From Noviherbaspirillum sp. L7-7A (GTDB lineage Bacteria; Pseudomonadota; Gammaproteobacteria; Burkholderiales; Burkholderiaceae_D): DNA of 64,000 nt. Position numbers and translations under genes: made by a program. Location: NCBI RefSeq assembly GCF_019052805.1, contig NZ_JAHQRJ010000001.1, positions 124,001 through 188,000 on the forward strand. The letters are read 5' to 3'. Below are positions 46,915 through 55,807 of this stretch, in pieces. The stretch's first letter is position 1. The number at the start of each line of letters is the position of its first letter. The notes under the pieces are model-generated. The model saw nothing but the letters and a program-made list of their open reading frames with translations. It searched no databases and was not told the DNA's origin.

Positions 46915-47502
46915 ATGTTTCCCAATGTCGAGCAATACCTCAATTCCAGCAAGGCGCTGATGCAGTCGCAGGCAAGCGCATTCCAGACCCTGGCTGGCAG
47001 CGCGCTGGAAAGCGCCGAGAAAGTGGCCACGCTGAATCTGGCAGCCATGAAGGCATCCGCCCAGGATTTCGGCAATGTGCTGACCCAGGCGACCACTGCG
47101 CGCGACCCGCAGGCATTCTTCGCGCTGGTAACGGCCCAGTTCCAGCCGAACAACGAGAAGGCCGCTTCCTACGCCCGTTACCTGGGCGAGATCTTCACCG
47201 AAACCCAGCAGATCTTTGCCAAGACCGCTGAAGCCCAGGTTGCCGAAGTCAGCCGCGCGGCCACTGCCATCGTCGACCAGTTCGCCTCCGCCGCTCCGGC
47301 CGGTTCGTCCGACGCGATGGCGCTGGTGAAGTCCATGATGGGCACGGCCAATGCCGTGTACGAGCAGGTCAACAAGGTGGCCAAGCAGACCGGCGAAGCC
47401 ATGCAGGCGCAGGCAGCCAATCTGTCCGGCCAGTTCGTCAAGCCCGTGCAGGCAGCAGCCAACCAGACCGTCTCGGCCGTGGCCGATAGCGCAGCAGCCT
47501 GA
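46915..47502 (+). CDS. Phasin (PhaP type)
   Basis: A 195-aa phasin of the usual PhaP length in Burkholderiales. It is almost entirely helical, begins with the conserved MFPNVEQYLNSSKAL-type sequence and has no cysteine. It coats PHA granules and controls their size and number. A Shine-Dalgarno (TTCGGAGAA) precedes ATG 46915, and a strong terminator follows. Confidence 0.92.
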   Translation: MFPNVEQYLNSSKALMQSQASAFQTLAGSALESAEKVATLNLAAMKASAQDFGNVLTQATTARDPQAFFALVTAQFQPNNEKAASYARYLGEIFTETQQIFAKTAEAQVAEVSRAATAIVDQFASAAPAGSSDAMALVKSMMGTANAVYEQVNKVAKQTGEAMQAQAANLSGQFVKPVQAAANQTVSAVADSAAA

Positions 47503-47530
47503 ATCTGAATTCAGCGTCGCTGAAGAAATG

Positions 47531-47561
47531 AAAATCGCCCGCTAGCGGGCGATTTTTTTTT
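47531..47561. terminator. Rho-independent terminator after phasin 2
   Basis: AAAATCGCCCGC pairs with GCGGGCGATTTT around a short TA centre and runs into a stretch of nine T. The A-run on the left lets it also work for the EthD-type gene coming from the other side. Confidence 0.95.
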
Positions 47562-47578
47562 GGGCGCCGGCTTTGCGG

Positions 47579-47881
47579 CTAGCTGATTTCCGACACCAGC
47601 GTGGTCACGCCGCCATTGGCGAAATTCGGCAGGTCGCCCACCGCCACCTTGGCCTCGGCGGAACCCATGACTTGCTGCATATGGTCCATGTCGTCGAAAT
47701 AGAGTTCAGCGATCCGGTAGTAGGCCGGCTTGCTGCCGTCAGCCGTTCCGTTCACCAGCGAGAACTCGGCGCGCCGCAACCCCTGTATCTTGGCCGCCAG
47801 CGGCAGGTGGGTATGGGCGTAATACGATTCGAACGCCACCGAATCGGCCGGGTGGCCATACAGCAAAGTCAACTTCACCAT
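47579..47881 (-). CDS. EthD-domain protein
   Basis: A 100-aa ferredoxin-like (dimeric alpha-beta barrel) protein of the EthD family, recognised from LTLLYGHPADSVAFESYYAHTHLPLAAKIQGL and AELYFDDMDHMQQVMGS. EthD was named from ether degradation in Rhodococcus, but most members have unknown roles. It is convergent with the phasin gene across the shared terminator. Confidence 0.85.
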   Translation of the reverse strand: MVKLTLLYGHPADSVAFESYYAHTHLPLAAKIQGLRRAEFSLVNGTADGSKPAYYRIAELYFDDMDHMQQVMGSAEAKVAVGDLPNFANGGVTTLVSEIS

Positions 47882-47952
47882 CGCAGTCTCCTTTATGTTG
47901 CCTTATCAAATGCATGGCGATGGCCGGGACGCTGTGTCCTGACTTGCCCCGC

Positions 47953-48714
47953 CTATTCCATGCTTTCCGGGTGGAACAGATTGCGTCTTACATGCATCAG
48001 GTGTTCGATGATGGCTTTGCGGGCCAGCGGCGCATCCCGCTCGCGCAGGGCATTTACCAGTATCCGATGCTCATTCTGATAGGCGCGCCGCCGGTCCGGC
48101 GTCAGGCTCTTTCGCTTCAGTTGCCCCCATTCGGCACGCTCCCGCACTTCATGCATCAGCCGAAATACCGTCAGCACGAAGCTGTTGTGGGTTGCCTCGG
48201 CAATTGCCTGGTGCAGCGCGCCATCCCAGTGTTCGAATTCCTCGAAGCTGATCGCATCCTCGGCCTTGGCCAGGCATTGCTCCATGATGGAGAAGTCGGC
48301 GCTGTTGGCATTGCGTATGGTCATCTCCACCAGCGCCGGCTCGAAGGCGATGCGCGCCTCCATCAGTTCGGCCGGGCTGGTGCCCATTGTGGGAAGCATC
48401 GCATCGGCTGCGGGCGCTGCCTGCGCCAGGCGTTCCAGCGCGTCCGGCGCCAGGTAGGTGCCGCTGCCCACGCTTTGCGTGATCAGCCCCATTTCCTTCA
48501 TCTGGGTCAGCACCCGGCGCACCGTGGAGCGGCCTACCTGAAAGGCTTCCATCATCTGCCGCTCGGCCGGCAACCGTTCGCCCGGCTGCCAGCGGCCGCG
48601 GCGCAGGTCGGCAAGCAACATTTCCTTCAGGCGAAAAGCGGTATCGGTTGACAAGGGATGGTCAGGATTGGACGGGGAATGCAGATGATAATGGATGTCG
48701 GTCTGGCTGACCAC
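47953..48714 (-). CDS. FadR-type GntR-family regulator (FCD domain)
   Basis: A 253-aa regulator with an N-terminal GntR winged helix (LKEMLLADLRRGRWQPGERLPAERQMMEAFQVGRSTVRRVLTQM) and an FCD domain with DGALHQAIAEATHN and NEHRILVNALRERD. No ATG lies close; GTG 48714 is the best start, with no clear Shine-Dalgarno, while a longer frame reaches ATG 48846. It faces the Bug/molybdenum-hydroxylase operon with an operator palindrome between, so it probably controls that operon. Confidence 0.85.
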   Translation of the reverse strand: MVSQTDIHYHLHSPSNPDHPLSTDTAFRLKEMLLADLRRGRWQPGERLPAERQMMEAFQVGRSTVRRVLTQMKEMGLITQSVGSGTYLAPDALERLAQAAPAADAMLPTMGTSPAELMEARIAFEPALVEMTIRNANSADFSIMEQCLAKAEDAISFEEFEHWDGALHQAIAEATHNSFVLTVFRLMHEVRERAEWGQLKRKSLTPDRRRAYQNEHRILVNALRERDAPLARKAIIEHLMHVRRNLFHPESME

Positions 48715-48729
48715 ACACCGAATTGTTGA

Positions 48730-48776
48730 TTGACAATCGCACGAACGCGCTGCTAAATTGGTTTGATATTCAAACC
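48730..48776 (+). promoter_or_regulatory. Promoter and operator of the molybdenum-hydroxylase operon
   Basis: A perfect TTGACA (48730-48735) and TAAATT (48754-48759) are 18 bases apart. Directly after comes GGTTTGA-TAT-TCAAACC (48760-48776), a perfect 7-3-7 palindrome over the expected transcription start. Two further ACCAATT half sites follow (48784-48790, 48794-48800). This is a repressor layout for the divergent FadR-type protein. Confidence 0.65.
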
Positions 48777-48869
48777 TCATAAAACCAATTAGAACCAATT
48801 TCACGGCGCCTGCATGCAGCACCCTGGCCAGGCGCGTCAAGATCATACGAAGGCGGAGGAGACACCACC

Positions 48870-49862
48870 ATGCGCAACAACTACGCTGTACCTTTCCAGC
48901 GGGCGGCGACAGCCGTGCTCGCTTCCGTTCTGCTGGCAGGCGCCGGCCATGCGCTGGCGCAGGAATACCCGAGCCGGCCGGTGAAGCTCATCGTGCCCTT
49001 CGCCGCCGGCGGGCCGGCCGATGTCTATGGCCGGGCGGTGGCGCAACGGCTGCAGGATGTGCTGAAGCAGTCCTTCGTGGTGGAGAACCGGCCCGGCGCC
49101 GGCTCGCTGATCGGCACCGAGGCGGTGGCCAAGAGCGCGCCGGATGGTTACACCCTGCTGCTGATGTCCAACACCCATACCGTCAACGAGTCGCTGTTCG
49201 CCAGCAAGCCGTATGAGCTGATGCGCGACTTCGCGCCGGTGGCGCCGATCAACTATTCCGATCTGGTACTGGTGACCCGGCCGACGCTGGAAGCCGGCAC
49301 CACGGCGGATCTGCTGAAGATGGCCAAGGCCAGGCCGGGCGACCTGTCCTATGCCTCCTCCGGCCCGGGCACGCCGTACCACATGGCCGGCGAACTGTTC
49401 AAGGCCATGGCCGGCGTCAACATCCTCCACATTCCCTACAAGGGCAGTTCCGGCGCCCGCACCGATGTGCTCAGCGGCCAGGTCGACATGATGTTCGACG
49501 CGGTGCCGACGATGGTCGAATTCGTCAGGAGCGGCCGGGTCAAGGCGCTGGCCACCACCGGCAGGACCCGCTCCCAGGTGCTGCCCAACGTGCCGACCAT
49601 GGCCGAGTCCGGCGTGCCGGATTATGAGGCGGTGATCTGGCTGGGCCTCTTGGCGCCCAAGGGCACGCCGGCTGCCATCGTCAACCGCCTGAACGAGGAG
49701 GTGGGCAGGATGGCGTCCGACCCGCAGGTGATGCAGGCCTGGGCGAAGCAGGGCGCCACGCCCATGAAGATGAGCCCGGACGCCTTTTCGAGATACATGC
49801 AGGACGACATCGCCAAATGGGCCCGTATCGTGAAACTCTCCGGAGCGAAGGCGGACCGGTGA
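48870..49862 (+). CDS. Bug-family tripartite tricarboxylate transporter receptor
   Basis: A 330-aa periplasmic binding protein of the Bug (TctC-like) family with signal peptide (cleaved near AGHALAQ). Family motifs are present: YPSRPVKLIVPFAAGGPADVYGR, VVENRPGAGSLIGTEAVAKSAPDGYTLL and PYKGSSGARTDVLSGQVDMMFD. The usual membrane partners TctA and TctB are absent here. It is first in an operon with a molybdenum hydroxylase, so it may bind that enzyme's aromatic acid substrate. Its stop overlaps the next gene's GTG start. Confidence 0.93.
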   Translation: MRNNYAVPFQRAATAVLASVLLAGAGHALAQEYPSRPVKLIVPFAAGGPADVYGRAVAQRLQDVLKQSFVVENRPGAGSLIGTEAVAKSAPDGYTLLLMSNTHTVNESLFASKPYELMRDFAPVAPINYSDLVLVTRPTLEAGTTADLLKMAKARPGDLSYASSGPGTPYHMAGELFKAMAGVNILHIPYKGSSGARTDVLSGQVDMMFDAVPTMVEFVRSGRVKALATTGRTRSQVLPNVPTMAESGVPDYEAVIWLGLLAPKGTPAAIVNRLNEEVGRMASDPQVMQAWAKQGATPMKMSPDAFSRYMQDDIAKWARIVKLSGAKADR

Positions 49863-50341
49863 GCCAGTCGGGTACCGTCACGCTGCTTGTCAATCGCAGC
49901 GAATGCCGGATCGAGGCTGACCCCGACCTGTCGCTGCTGGAAGCGCTGCGCGACGTGCTGGACCAGAAGGGCAGCCGCTATGGTTGCGGCGCCGGCCAGT
50001 GCGGCGCCTGTTTCGTGCTGGTGGGCGGCCATCCGGTCCCGGCCTGCGATACGCCGCTATGGGCCGTGGCCGGCAAGGCCGTCACGACGGTGGAAGGGCT
50101 GGGCAGCCCGGACGCGCCGCATCCGTTGCAGCAGGCCTTCATCGATGAACAGGCAGCCCAGTGCGGCTACTGCACTTCCGGCATGCTCATTTCCGCCGCC
50201 GCGCTGCTGGGGCGCAATCCCTCCCCCAGCGAGCGGCAGGTGCGCGAAGCCCTGGACCGCAACCTCTGCCGTTGCGGCGCCCACAACCGCATCGTGCGCG
50301 CCGTGCTGCGCGCTGCTGCCGCGATTGGCGGCCGGCCATGA
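49859..50341 (+). CDS. 2Fe-2S subunit of a molybdenum hydroxylase
   Basis: A 160-aa iron-sulfur subunit of the xanthine oxidase family. It carries a plant-ferredoxin-type cluster (Cys43, Cys48, Cys51, Cys63) and a second four-helix cluster (Cys102, Cys105, Cys137, Cys139). It passes electrons from the molybdenum site to an acceptor. GTG 49859 overlaps the preceding stop, and its own stop overlaps the next start, so the three genes are translationally coupled. Confidence 0.92.
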   Translation: MSQSGTVTLLVNRSECRIEADPDLSLLEALRDVLDQKGSRYGCGAGQCGACFVLVGGHPVPACDTPLWAVAGKAVTTVEGLGSPDAPHPLQQAFIDEQAAQCGYCTSGMLISAAALLGRNPSPSERQVREALDRNLCRCGAHNRIVRAVLRAAAAIGGRP

Positions 50342-52497
50342 ACATGGCCTATGTGAGCGCCACCGAGGGCCAGAGCGCGGGGCCGCCGCTGCCGGGCAGC
50401 ATGCAGCGCAACCGCCGCCTGTGCCAGTGGCTGCGCTTTTCCGTCCAGGGCCATGTCGAGGTGCTGTCGGGCAAGGTGGAGCTGGGGCAGGGCATCCTGA
50501 CCGCGCTGGCCCAGATCGTCGCCGAAGAACTCGACCTGCGGCTGGACCAGGTGCGCATGATCCCCGCCAGCACCGCCGCCAGTCCGGACGAGGCAGTGAC
50601 CTCGGGCAGCCTGTCGGTGCAGGAATCGGGCGCGGCCCTGCGCTGCGCCGGCGCCGAGGCCAGGCACCTGTTCCTCGAGGCGGCGGCCGCGCTGCTGCAT
50701 TGCGCGCCGGCGGAACTGCGTACGGCCGATGGCGACATCGTCCATGCCGACGGCCGTCGCAGCAGCTACTGGGCGCTGGCGGACGCGGTCGACCTGGACC
50801 GCGAGGCCAGCGGGCTGGTCGCGCCCAAGGATGGCAGCGCCTACCGCCTGGTCGGCCAGGCCGCCGCCCGGCTGGATCTGCCGGCCAAGGTTTTCGGTCT
50901 GCCGCACTTCATCCATGACATCACGCTGCCCGGCATGCGGCACGCACGCATGCTGCGTCCGCCCGGTCCCGGCGCGCGGCTGGCCTCCAGCACTGCCGCC
51001 GCCGCTGCGCTGGAGGGCAGGCAAGCGCAACTGGTGTGCGACGGCTCGCTGGCGGCGGCGGTCGCCGCCAGCCAGCACCTGGCCGAGCGCGCCGCTGCGC
51101 TGGCCGCGCCGCTGCTGGCCTGGCAGGCTTCGCCCGCGGCGGCGCCGCTGCCCGGGCAGCACGACCTGGCCGGCTGGATGCGGCGGCAGCCGGCGCAGTC
51201 GGCGCTGATCGCCGCCAGCGAAAACGGCACAGCAGGCGCGCCGGTGGCGGCTACCCGGTCGGCCAGCTATGGCAAGCCCTATATCGCCCATGCATCGGTC
51301 GCGCCTTCCTGCGCGCTGGCGCTGTGGGACGGCGTCCGGCTGACGGTCTGGACCCATAGCCAGGGCATCTACAACCTGAGGAAAGACCTGGCGCTGGCCT
51401 TTTCGCTGCGGCCGGACGACATCACGGTGCAACATGCCCAGGGCGCCGGCTGCTACGGTCATAACGGCGCCGACGATGTCGCCTATGACGCCGCCTGGCT
51501 GGCGCGCACCCTGCCGGGCGTGCCGGTGCGGGTGCAATGGTCGCGCGCCGACGAACTGGCCTGGTCGCCGTTCGGCCCGGCCATGCTGGTCGACCTGGAA
51601 GCCGACGTGGATGCCAGCGGCGCCGTGCTGGACTGGCGCCATAGCGTGCGCAGCAATGGCCACAGCAATCGCCCCGGCCGCGCCGCCACGCCGGCGCTGT
51701 TGGGCAGCTTTCACACGGCACAATCGTTTCCACCGCTACTTGCGGTGAATGCGCCGCTGGCGGCCGGCGGCGGCGCCGAGCGCAATGCGCAGCCCTGCTA
51801 TGACTTCCCGTCCTGGCGCGCCACCGGCCACCGCCTGCTGACCATGCCGCTGCGCACCTCGGCATTGCGGGCGCTGGGCGCGCTGGCCAATGTGTTTGCG
51901 ATCGAATCCTTCATGGATGAACTGGCGCTGGCGGCCGGCCGCGATGCGCTGGAATACCGTCTCGCCCAGTGCAGCGATCCGCGAGCCCGGGCGGTGCTGG
52001 AGGACGCTGCGCGCCGGGCCGGCTGGCCGGGCGCGCAGCTGCCGCCGGAGCGCGGGCTGGGCATCGGCTTCGCCCGCTACAAGAACACCGGCGCCTGGTG
52101 CGCGGTGGTAGCCGAAATCGAGGCGGGGCAGGAAATCCGGGCGGTCCGGCTGACCATCTCGGTCGATGTCGGCACCGTGATCAACCCGGATGGCGTGATC
52201 AGCCAGATCGAGGGCGGCGCGATCCAGGCATGCAGCTGGGCGCTGAAGGAAGAAGTCGCCTTCAACGGCGAGCGTATCACCAGCGACAGCTGGGACACGT
52301 ATCCGATACTGCGCTTTTCCGAGGTGCCGGCGGTGGACGTGGCCATCATGCCGTCGGCCGCGCCGTCGCTGGGCGCCGGCGAGGCCGCGCTCGGTCCGAC
52401 TGCCGCTGCCCTGGGCAATGCGGTGGCGCGGGCGCTGGGCGTGCGGGTGCGCGCGCTGCCGTTGACGGCGCAGCGCATCACCCAACTGCTGCCCTGA
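50338..52497 (+). CDS. Molybdopterin-binding hydroxylase large subunit
   Basis: A 719-aa molybdopterin subunit in which a cofactor-binding segment (VLSGKVELGQGILTALAQIVAEEL) precedes the hammerhead domain (LPAKVFGLPHFIHDI, about residue 175). This permuted order is seen in isoquinoline 1-oxidoreductase and nicotinate dehydrogenase large subunits. The catalytic Glu is near residue 682 (GAGEAALGPTAAA). There is no export signal and no cytochrome domain, so the electron acceptor is unknown. The substrate is probably an N-heteroaromatic or aldehyde. Confidence 0.88.
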   Translation: MNMAYVSATEGQSAGPPLPGSMQRNRRLCQWLRFSVQGHVEVLSGKVELGQGILTALAQIVAEELDLRLDQVRMIPASTAASPDEAVTSGSLSVQESGAALRCAGAEARHLFLEAAAALLHCAPAELRTADGDIVHADGRRSSYWALADAVDLDREASGLVAPKDGSAYRLVGQAAARLDLPAKVFGLPHFIHDITLPGMRHARMLRPPGPGARLASSTAAAAALEGRQAQLVCDGSLAAAVAASQHLAERAAALAAPLLAWQASPAAAPLPGQHDLAGWMRRQPAQSALIAASENGTAGAPVAATRSASYGKPYIAHASVAPSCALALWDGVRLTVWTHSQGIYNLRKDLALAFSLRPDDITVQHAQGAGCYGHNGADDVAYDAAWLARTLPGVPVRVQWSRADELAWSPFGPAMLVDLEADVDASGAVLDWRHSVRSNGHSNRPGRAATPALLGSFHTAQSFPPLLAVNAPLAAGGGAERNAQPCYDFPSWRATGHRLLTMPLRTSALRALGALANVFAIESFMDELALAAGRDALEYRLAQCSDPRARAVLEDAARRAGWPGAQLPPERGLGIGFARYKNTGAWCAVVAEIEAGQEIRAVRLTISVDVGTVINPDGVISQIEGGAIQACSWALKEEVAFNGERITSDSWDTYPILRFSEVPAVDVAIMPSAAPSLGAGEAALGPTAAALGNAVARALGVRVRALPLTAQRITQLLP

Positions 52498-52534
52498 ACG
52501 CGGGCAGCGAGAACAATCAATCAAAGGAGAAGAA

Positions 52535-53230
52535 ATGGATGTACAGATTCTGAGCGGCGGCGCCGCGCAAGGCGTGGTCAAGGCATTGCAGCAGGCGTTT
52601 CGCGACGACACGGGCGCCGGCATTGCCGGCACCTTCGGCGCAGTCGGCGCGATGAAGGAGAAGCTGCTGGCCGGCGCACCCTGCGACGTGCTGATCCTGA
52701 CCCAGGCGCTGATCGCTGAACTGGAAGCCGCCGGCCATGTGCTGCCGGGCAGCGCCGCGCCGCTGGGCCGCGTGAAGACGGGCGTCGCGGTCAAGCGCGG
52801 CCAGCCGCGCCCGGATGTGTCGACGGCCGATGGCCTGCGCGCCGCATTGCTGGCAGCCAGGGGCATTTATTTCCCCGACCCGCAGAAGGCCACCGCCGGC
52901 ATCCACTTCATCAATGTGGTGAAGCAGCTGGGCATCCTGGCCGACGTCGAAAAGGCGCTGCGGCCCTTCCCGAACGGCGCCACCGCCATGGCCCAGATGG
53001 CCGCCTGCGACGAGCCGGGCCTGTTGGGATGCACCCAGGTGACGGAAATCCTCTACACCGAGGGCGTGCAGCTGGTGGCCGCACTGCCGCCGGAGTTCGA
53101 GCTGGCGACGGTGTACACGGCGGCGGTATGCAGCGGGGCGGCGGAGCCGGAACTGGCGAAGAGGTTGGTGGCGATGCTGGGCGGGGAGGGGTCCAAGGAG
53201 GTAAGGGAGAAGGGCGGGTTTGAGTTTTAG
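52535..53230 (+). CDS. ModA-like substrate-binding protein without signal peptide
   Basis: A 231-aa protein with the fold of extracellular solute-binding proteins of the ModA type (ILSGGAAQGVVKALQQAF; AGAPCDVLILTQALI; PDPQKATAGIHF). It starts directly at the mature fold, with no signal peptide, so it should be cytoplasmic. It has Shine-Dalgarno AAAGGAGAAG and lies 38 bases after the molybdenum-hydroxylase gene. It may bind molybdate, the cofactor or the substrate; none is shown. Confidence 0.8.
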   Translation: MDVQILSGGAAQGVVKALQQAFRDDTGAGIAGTFGAVGAMKEKLLAGAPCDVLILTQALIAELEAAGHVLPGSAAPLGRVKTGVAVKRGQPRPDVSTADGLRAALLAARGIYFPDPQKATAGIHFINVVKQLGILADVEKALRPFPNGATAMAQMAACDEPGLLGCTQVTEILYTEGVQLVAALPPEFELATVYTAAVCSGAAEPELAKRLVAMLGGEGSKEVREKGGFEF

Positions 53231-53696
53231 GCTGGCACCGGCAACAAGCCACCTTGCCGCGGCTTTAGAGCGCCAGGCCCATGCCAAGGAAAACGCCAGC
53301 AAGCGTAGCCTGGGTGAAGCGCAGCGCAACCCGGGATTGCCCCCTTCGTGCAAGACACGCATGCCAGGCTTTCCTGGTTCATTTTCGAACCCTGCCTTTT
53401 CCATCTCGCTGGCACAGCGGCTGGCTTCACCGATGGAGGGCCCGGGTTGCGCTGCGCTTCACCCAGGCTACGCACTGCATGCCTGCCTGGCGGCATTGCA
53501 CAGGACTGCCTGGGGCGGCGTGTTCCGCCAGCGCCTGGCCGCGGCTGGGAAGCCAACCAAGGCTCATCCATGACGCCCTTGGCGTGCTTGAGTCGCGGCA
53601 GGCCTTCGATCCAACGTTACATGGGGCCTGGCTGGCATAACGGCATCTACGAATGATCCGCAGATGGTTGCGGTCAGGGGAATGACGCTGCGCTCT
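53231..53696. other. Gene-free interval containing REPIN-like element C
   Basis: These 466 bases hold no credible gene. The REPIN-like element occupies 53305-53471. Frames reading SLGEAQRNPG or AWVKRSATR on both strands come from its palindromic ends and are not proteins. From 53472 to 53696 nothing recognisable is seen. Confidence 0.6.
53305..53471. repeat. REPIN-like palindromic doublet C
   Basis: A 33-base sequence at 53303-53335 is repeated as an exact reverse complement at 53441-53473. Each copy starts GTAG and is partly self-complementary (CCTGGGT against ACCCGGG). The pair encloses about 105 bases. The unit differs in sequence from doublets A and B, so it belongs to a second repeat class. 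Confidence 0.8.
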
Positions 53697-54197
53697 TCAG
53701 GCCCCCGCCACCCAATCACCCGACTTGCCCCCGTGCTTCTCCAGCACCTTCACATCCGTCATCACCATCCCCCGGTCCACCGCCTTGCACATGTCGTAGA
53801 TGGTCAGCAAGCCGACCTGCACCGCGGTCAGCGCTTCCATCTCCACGCCGGTCTTGCCGGTGGTTTCCACCCGCGCGATGCACAGTACCTGGTTGCGGCT
53901 TTCGTCCGGCTCGAAGTCAACCGTCACACGGGTCAGCGCCAGCGGGTGGCAGAGCGGGATCAGGTCGCTGGTTTTCTTCGCGGCCATGATGGCGGCGATG
54001 CGGGCAATGCCCAGCACGTCGCCTTTCTTCGCGGTGCCCGCCAGGATCTGCGCCAGGGTTTCGGGGCGCATCCTGATCACGCCGGAGGCGAGCGCGATGC
54101 GGTGGGTGTCGGCCTTGCCGCCGACATCAACCATGTGGGCCTGGCCGGCGGCGTCGAAATGGGTGAGGGCGTTGGCAGCTTGCTGGTCTTGGCTCAT
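53697..54197 (-). CDS. moaC: Cyclic pyranopterin monophosphate synthase MoaC
   Basis: MoaC (166 aa) catalyses the second half of cyclic pyranopterin formation in molybdenum cofactor synthesis. The motifs [21 protein letters not shown] and [11 protein letters not shown] with the catalytic Asp and Lys are intact. ATG 54197 gives the standard N-terminus (MSQDQQ...LTHFD); upstream in-frame Met codons lack family similarity. It is divergent from the M48 protease gene and lies close to a molybdenum hydroxylase operon. Confidence 0.95.
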   Translation of the reverse strand: MSQDQQAANALTHFDAAGQAHMVDVGGKADTHRIALASGVIRMRPETLAQILAGTAKKGDVLGIARIAAIMAAKKTSDLIPLCHPLALTRVTVDFEPDESRNQVLCIARVETTGKTGVEMEALTAVQVGLLTIYDMCKAVDRGMVMTDVKVLEKHGGKSGDWVAGA

Positions 54198-54226
54198 GGT
54201 GATCGGATGCTTGGAAAATGGGGTGG

Positions 54227-54254
54227 TTGAACGTTGCCGGGCGGGGGGTATCAT
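54227..54254 (+). promoter_or_regulatory. Candidate promoter of the M48 protease gene
   Basis: TTGAAC (54227-54232) and TATCAT (54249-54254) are separated by 16 bases in the moaC/protease divergent spacer, 35 bases before the start codon. Confidence 0.4.
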
Positions 54255-54289
54255 AGCACCGTGCATTGTTCCCCAATTCCCGACCATTC

Positions 54290-55786
54290 ATGTCCATTCG
54301 ACCACGCATCACGGCCCTTGCCGCGGCCTTTCTGATTTCCGCCCAGTCGCTGCTGGCGCCGGCGGCAGCGCAGAATCTGCCCAATCTCGGCGGCAGCGAG
54401 CGCCAGGACCTGTCGCCCGTCATGGAGCGCAAGCTGGGCGAGCAGATCATGCGCGACATCCGCCGCGACCGGGACTATCTCAACGATGCGCCGACGCTGG
54501 AATACCTGAACGGCTTCGGCAACAGCCTGGTGTCGGCCCGGCCGGAAGTGCGCGGCGAGGCCGGCTACGACTTTTTCTTTTTCCCGGTGCGCGATCCTTC
54601 CCTGAATGCCTTCGCGCTGCCCGGCGGCTTCATCGGCGTGCATTCCGGGCTGCTGCTGGCGGCGCAGAGCGAGTCGGAACTGGCCTCGGTGCTGGCGCAC
54701 GAGATCGGCCACGTGTCGCAGCGGCATATCGCCCGCATGCTGGGCAACCAGAAGCAGGACATGCTGGTGCCGCTGGCGGCCATGGTGCTGGGCGCGCTGG
54801 CGGCCAGCAGGAGCCCCGACCTGGCGATGGCGTCGATGATGGGCGGGCAGGGTTTTGCGATCCAGCGCCAGCTCAATTTCAGCCGCGACGCCGAGCGCGA
54901 GGCCGACCGCGTCGGCCTGCAGATCCTGGGCGAGGGCGGCTTCGACACCTCGGGCATGGTGGCTTTCTTCGGCCGGCTGCAGAATGCCAGCCGCAACTAC
55001 GGCGACGGCGCGCCGGCCTACCTGCAGTCGCATCCGCTGACCACCGAGCGCATCGCCGACATCCAGTCCCGCATCCGCGACCAGCGCTACCGGCAGCGGG
55101 CCGACAGCATCGAGTTCCAGCTGATCCGGGCCCGGGTGCGGGTGCTGCAGGACCTGTCGTCCCAGGGCCTGCGCGACAGCGCTGTCACGTTCGAGAACCA
55201 GTTGCTGCTGAAAAGCCGGGTGCAGACCGCGGCCGCGAAATACGGCCAGGCAATGATTGCGCTGCGCCAGGAAGACCCGAAAAAGGCGCTGGCATTGTTG
55301 GAAGAGGCCAGGACCGCGGCGCTGAAGGACAGCGCACCCATCCTGGCGCTGGCGATCGAGGCCAGGATGGCGGCCGGCCAGCCGGCCGAGGCGCTGAAGC
55401 AGGCGCAGGCAGCGCGCTCGGCTTTCCCGGTGTCGCGCGGCTTTGCGATGCAGTATGCCGATGCGCTGATTGCCTCCGGCCGCACCGACGAGGCGGTGGC
55501 CTTCCTGCGCGACCAGGCCCAGCTCTACCGTTCCGACATCGATGTGCAGGACCATCTGGCGCAAGCCTATTCGGCGCAGGGCAGGCAGGCGCTGCAGCAC
55601 CTGGCGCTGGCCGAGGCCTATGCATTGAAGGGCGCGCTGCCGGCTGCGCTGGACCAGCTGCAGATTGCGCGGCGCGCGTCCGACGCCTCGTTCTACGACC
55701 AGTCCATCATCGATGCGCGGGAGCGGGAATTCCAGGAGCGGCGGCGCGAGGAACTGAAGGAAAGCAAGGACGCGCGCAAGCCCTGA
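54290..55786 (+). CDS. bepA: BepA-like periplasmic M48 metalloprotease with TPR repeats
   Basis: A 498-aa exported protein. It has a signal peptide (cleaved after PAAAQ), an M48 zinc protease domain with HEIGH (His137, Glu138, His141) and the downstream metal ligand in READRVG, then helical TPR-type repeats from about residue 300. This layout matches BepA/YfgC, which assists and degrades outer-membrane proteins such as LptD. ATG 54290 is chosen because the signal peptide starts there. A Shine-Dalgarno is not evident. Confidence 0.88.
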   Translation: MSIRPRITALAAAFLISAQSLLAPAAAQNLPNLGGSERQDLSPVMERKLGEQIMRDIRRDRDYLNDAPTLEYLNGFGNSLVSARPEVRGEAGYDFFFFPVRDPSLNAFALPGGFIGVHSGLLLAAQSESELASVLAHEIGHVSQRHIARMLGNQKQDMLVPLAAMVLGALAASRSPDLAMASMMGGQGFAIQRQLNFSRDAEREADRVGLQILGEGGFDTSGMVAFFGRLQNASRNYGDGAPAYLQSHPLTTERIADIQSRIRDQRYRQRADSIEFQLIRARVRVLQDLSSQGLRDSAVTFENQLLLKSRVQTAAAKYGQAMIALRQEDPKKALALLEEARTAALKDSAPILALAIEARMAAGQPAEALKQAQAARSAFPVSRGFAMQYADALIASGRTDEAVAFLRDQAQLYRSDIDVQDHLAQAYSAQGRQALQHLALAEAYALKGALPAALDQLQIARRASDASFYDQSIIDAREREFQERRREELKESKDARKP

Positions 55787-55807
55787 TCCGCTCGCCGCGC
55801 CGGCGCC

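Noticed and set aside
53281-53656. Short frames reading GEAQRNPG and VKRSATR
   Set aside because: They come from both strands of the palindromic ends of the REPIN-like element.
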